A stretch of DNA of 7,198 nt, from positions 1 through 7,198 of the forward strand of contig JADLDX010000901.1 of the NCBI GenBank assembly GCA_020846515.1, given 5' to 3'. The position numbers were made by a program, and so were the translations under genes. Of the stretch, positions 6,640 to 7,198 are shown piece by piece (the stretch's first letter is position 1; the number at the start of each line of letters is the position of its first letter). The notes under the pieces are model-generated. The model did not search any database and was not told where the DNA came from. It saw only the letters and a program-made list of their open reading frames with translations. This stretch comes from Pirellulaceae bacterium. GTDB lineage: Bacteria > Planctomycetota > Planctomycetia > Pirellulales > Pirellulaceae.

Positions 6640-6669
6640 CACATGTAGCCCCGGCACTACGTGACGGGG
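6617..6669 (+). repeat. 53-bp double-hairpin repeat, copy 2
   Basis: Same two-hairpin unit as 6521-6573, starting exactly 96 bases later and differing at three positions (6640, 6649, 6659). The second hairpin here is the better paired: ccccggcac (6649-6657) with gtgacgggg (6661-6669). Such GC-rich dyads between convergent genes resemble REP/BIME-type elements; I believe similar motifs are scattered in Pirellulaceae genomes, but that is recollection, not shown here. Confidence 0.85.
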
Positions 6670-6722
6670 CAGGCCTTGCCCAGCCGGCCGTCGAGCCTAC
6701 GTGACTGGTTGTGTCGACGTGC

Positions 6723-7193
6723 TTACAACTTCGTGCTTAAAGGTATACCCTGGCTTTTCATCTGTTTCGCAAAGCCGAGGACGCGGTGGGCTTGAATGAT
6801 GACTACCAAGAGAATAACGACACCGCAAACGCTCACTTGCAACAGGTTACCAATCAGAGATATATACGAAAACACCAACCCCAAATAAACGCCCCAACTC
6901 AACTTGCATAGGGCAGCCACACCTGAGACCAGCCAGCCGAGGGCCACGGAACCCACCACCGCTACCAAAATGGCAATTCGAGTGACATCACCGTCAATGC
7001 CTGGGAACGCACCATAGAGAGCCGCTGGTATGATGGCCATAGCGGCTAAGCCAAAAACAATCCACAACACACCCAATGCCAAGATCTGCGCGCGAAAGTC
7101 CCTGATTAACTTGGTATCAACACCGCTTAAATGGACGTCAGCCGTAGATGCCTCAACGGGCGCATAGGGATTTTGATAATCGTTATCGGACAT
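6723..7193 (-). CDS. Small four-helix membrane protein with NPYAP N-terminus
   Basis: Function unknown; almost certainly an inner-membrane protein of 156 residues. It opens with a polar cytoplasmic-like segment carrying NPYAP at residues 8-12, then has four hydrophobic segments at about 35-60, 72-95, 99-117 and 119-135, and ends in a short basic tail (AKQMKSQGIPLSTKL). Small proteins starting with NPYxxP followed by several membrane helices are frequent in planctomycetes and mostly uncharacterised. The ATG at 7193 is chosen because the motif follows it directly; only five bases lie beyond it in the window, so any ribosome site cannot be seen and a further upstream start cannot be fully excluded. 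It converges on the kinase gene across 264 bp filled with palindromic repeats, so the two are not co-transcribed. Confidence 0.85.
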   Translation of the reverse strand: MSDNDYQNPYAPVEASTADVHLSGVDTKLIRDFRAQILALGVLWIVFGLAAMAIIPAALYGAFPGIDGDVTRIAILVAVVGSVALGWLVSGVAALCKLSWGVYLGLVFSYISLIGNLLQVSVCGVVILLVVIIQAHRVLGFAKQMKSQGIPLSTKL

Positions 7194-7198
7194 GGTGC

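Noticed and set aside
6521..6669. CRISPR-like array
   Set aside because: Only two full units, each an internally palindromic double hairpin of 53 bp, with a single 43-bp gap and no cas genes; this fits dispersed REP-type repeats instead.

Overview
The window most likely comes from a planctomycete of the Pirellulaceae type (Rhodopirellula-like). The basis is family knowledge: the large + strand gene is a Hanks-type Ser/Thr kinase fused to an N-terminal anti-sigma-like zinc finger and a C-terminal formylglycine-generating-enzyme (FGE/SUMF1-like) domain, an arrangement typical of planctomycetes. The last gene encodes a small membrane protein starting with an NPYAP motif, also common there. Moderate GC, wide gene spacing and weak Shine-Dalgarno signals fit. 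No species assignment is possible from the sequence alone.

Layout. Bases 1-519 hold no convincing gene, but contain two inverted copies of an imperfect ~53-bp palindrome (REPIN-like) and a GC-rich 16-bp tandem duplication. Bases 520-1002 (-) encode an acidic 160-residue protein I do not recognise. Bases 1003-1580 are non-coding apart from a long, strong hairpin with a T-rich tail on the minus strand. Bases 1581-2711 (-) encode a striking protein of about 30% alanine, with Cys pairs at both ends and Leu/Pro turns between Ala-rich segments. Bases 2712-3182 are a divergent intergenic region with a perfect 12-bp palindrome. Bases 3183-6458 (+) encode the zinc finger / kinase / transmembrane / helical repeat / FGE-like protein. 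Bases 6459-6722 separate two convergent genes and are packed with palindromic repeats: one half-unit that begins on the kinase stop codon and looks like its terminator, then two nearly identical 53-bp double-hairpin units exactly 96 bp apart. Bases 6723-7193 (-) encode the four-helix membrane protein.

How the genes relate. There is no evident multi-gene operon: the two central genes diverge, the last two converge, and the two leftmost minus-strand genes are separated by 578 bp with a terminator-like hairpin between them. The kinase is probably a membrane-spanning signalling protein with cytoplasmic zinc finger and kinase domains and an extracytoplasmic helical/FGE-like part. No sigma-factor gene lies beside it in the window. 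The most unusual items are the Ala-rich protein and the two families of palindromic repeats. I found no CRISPR array, tRNA, rRNA, transposase or complete defence system.
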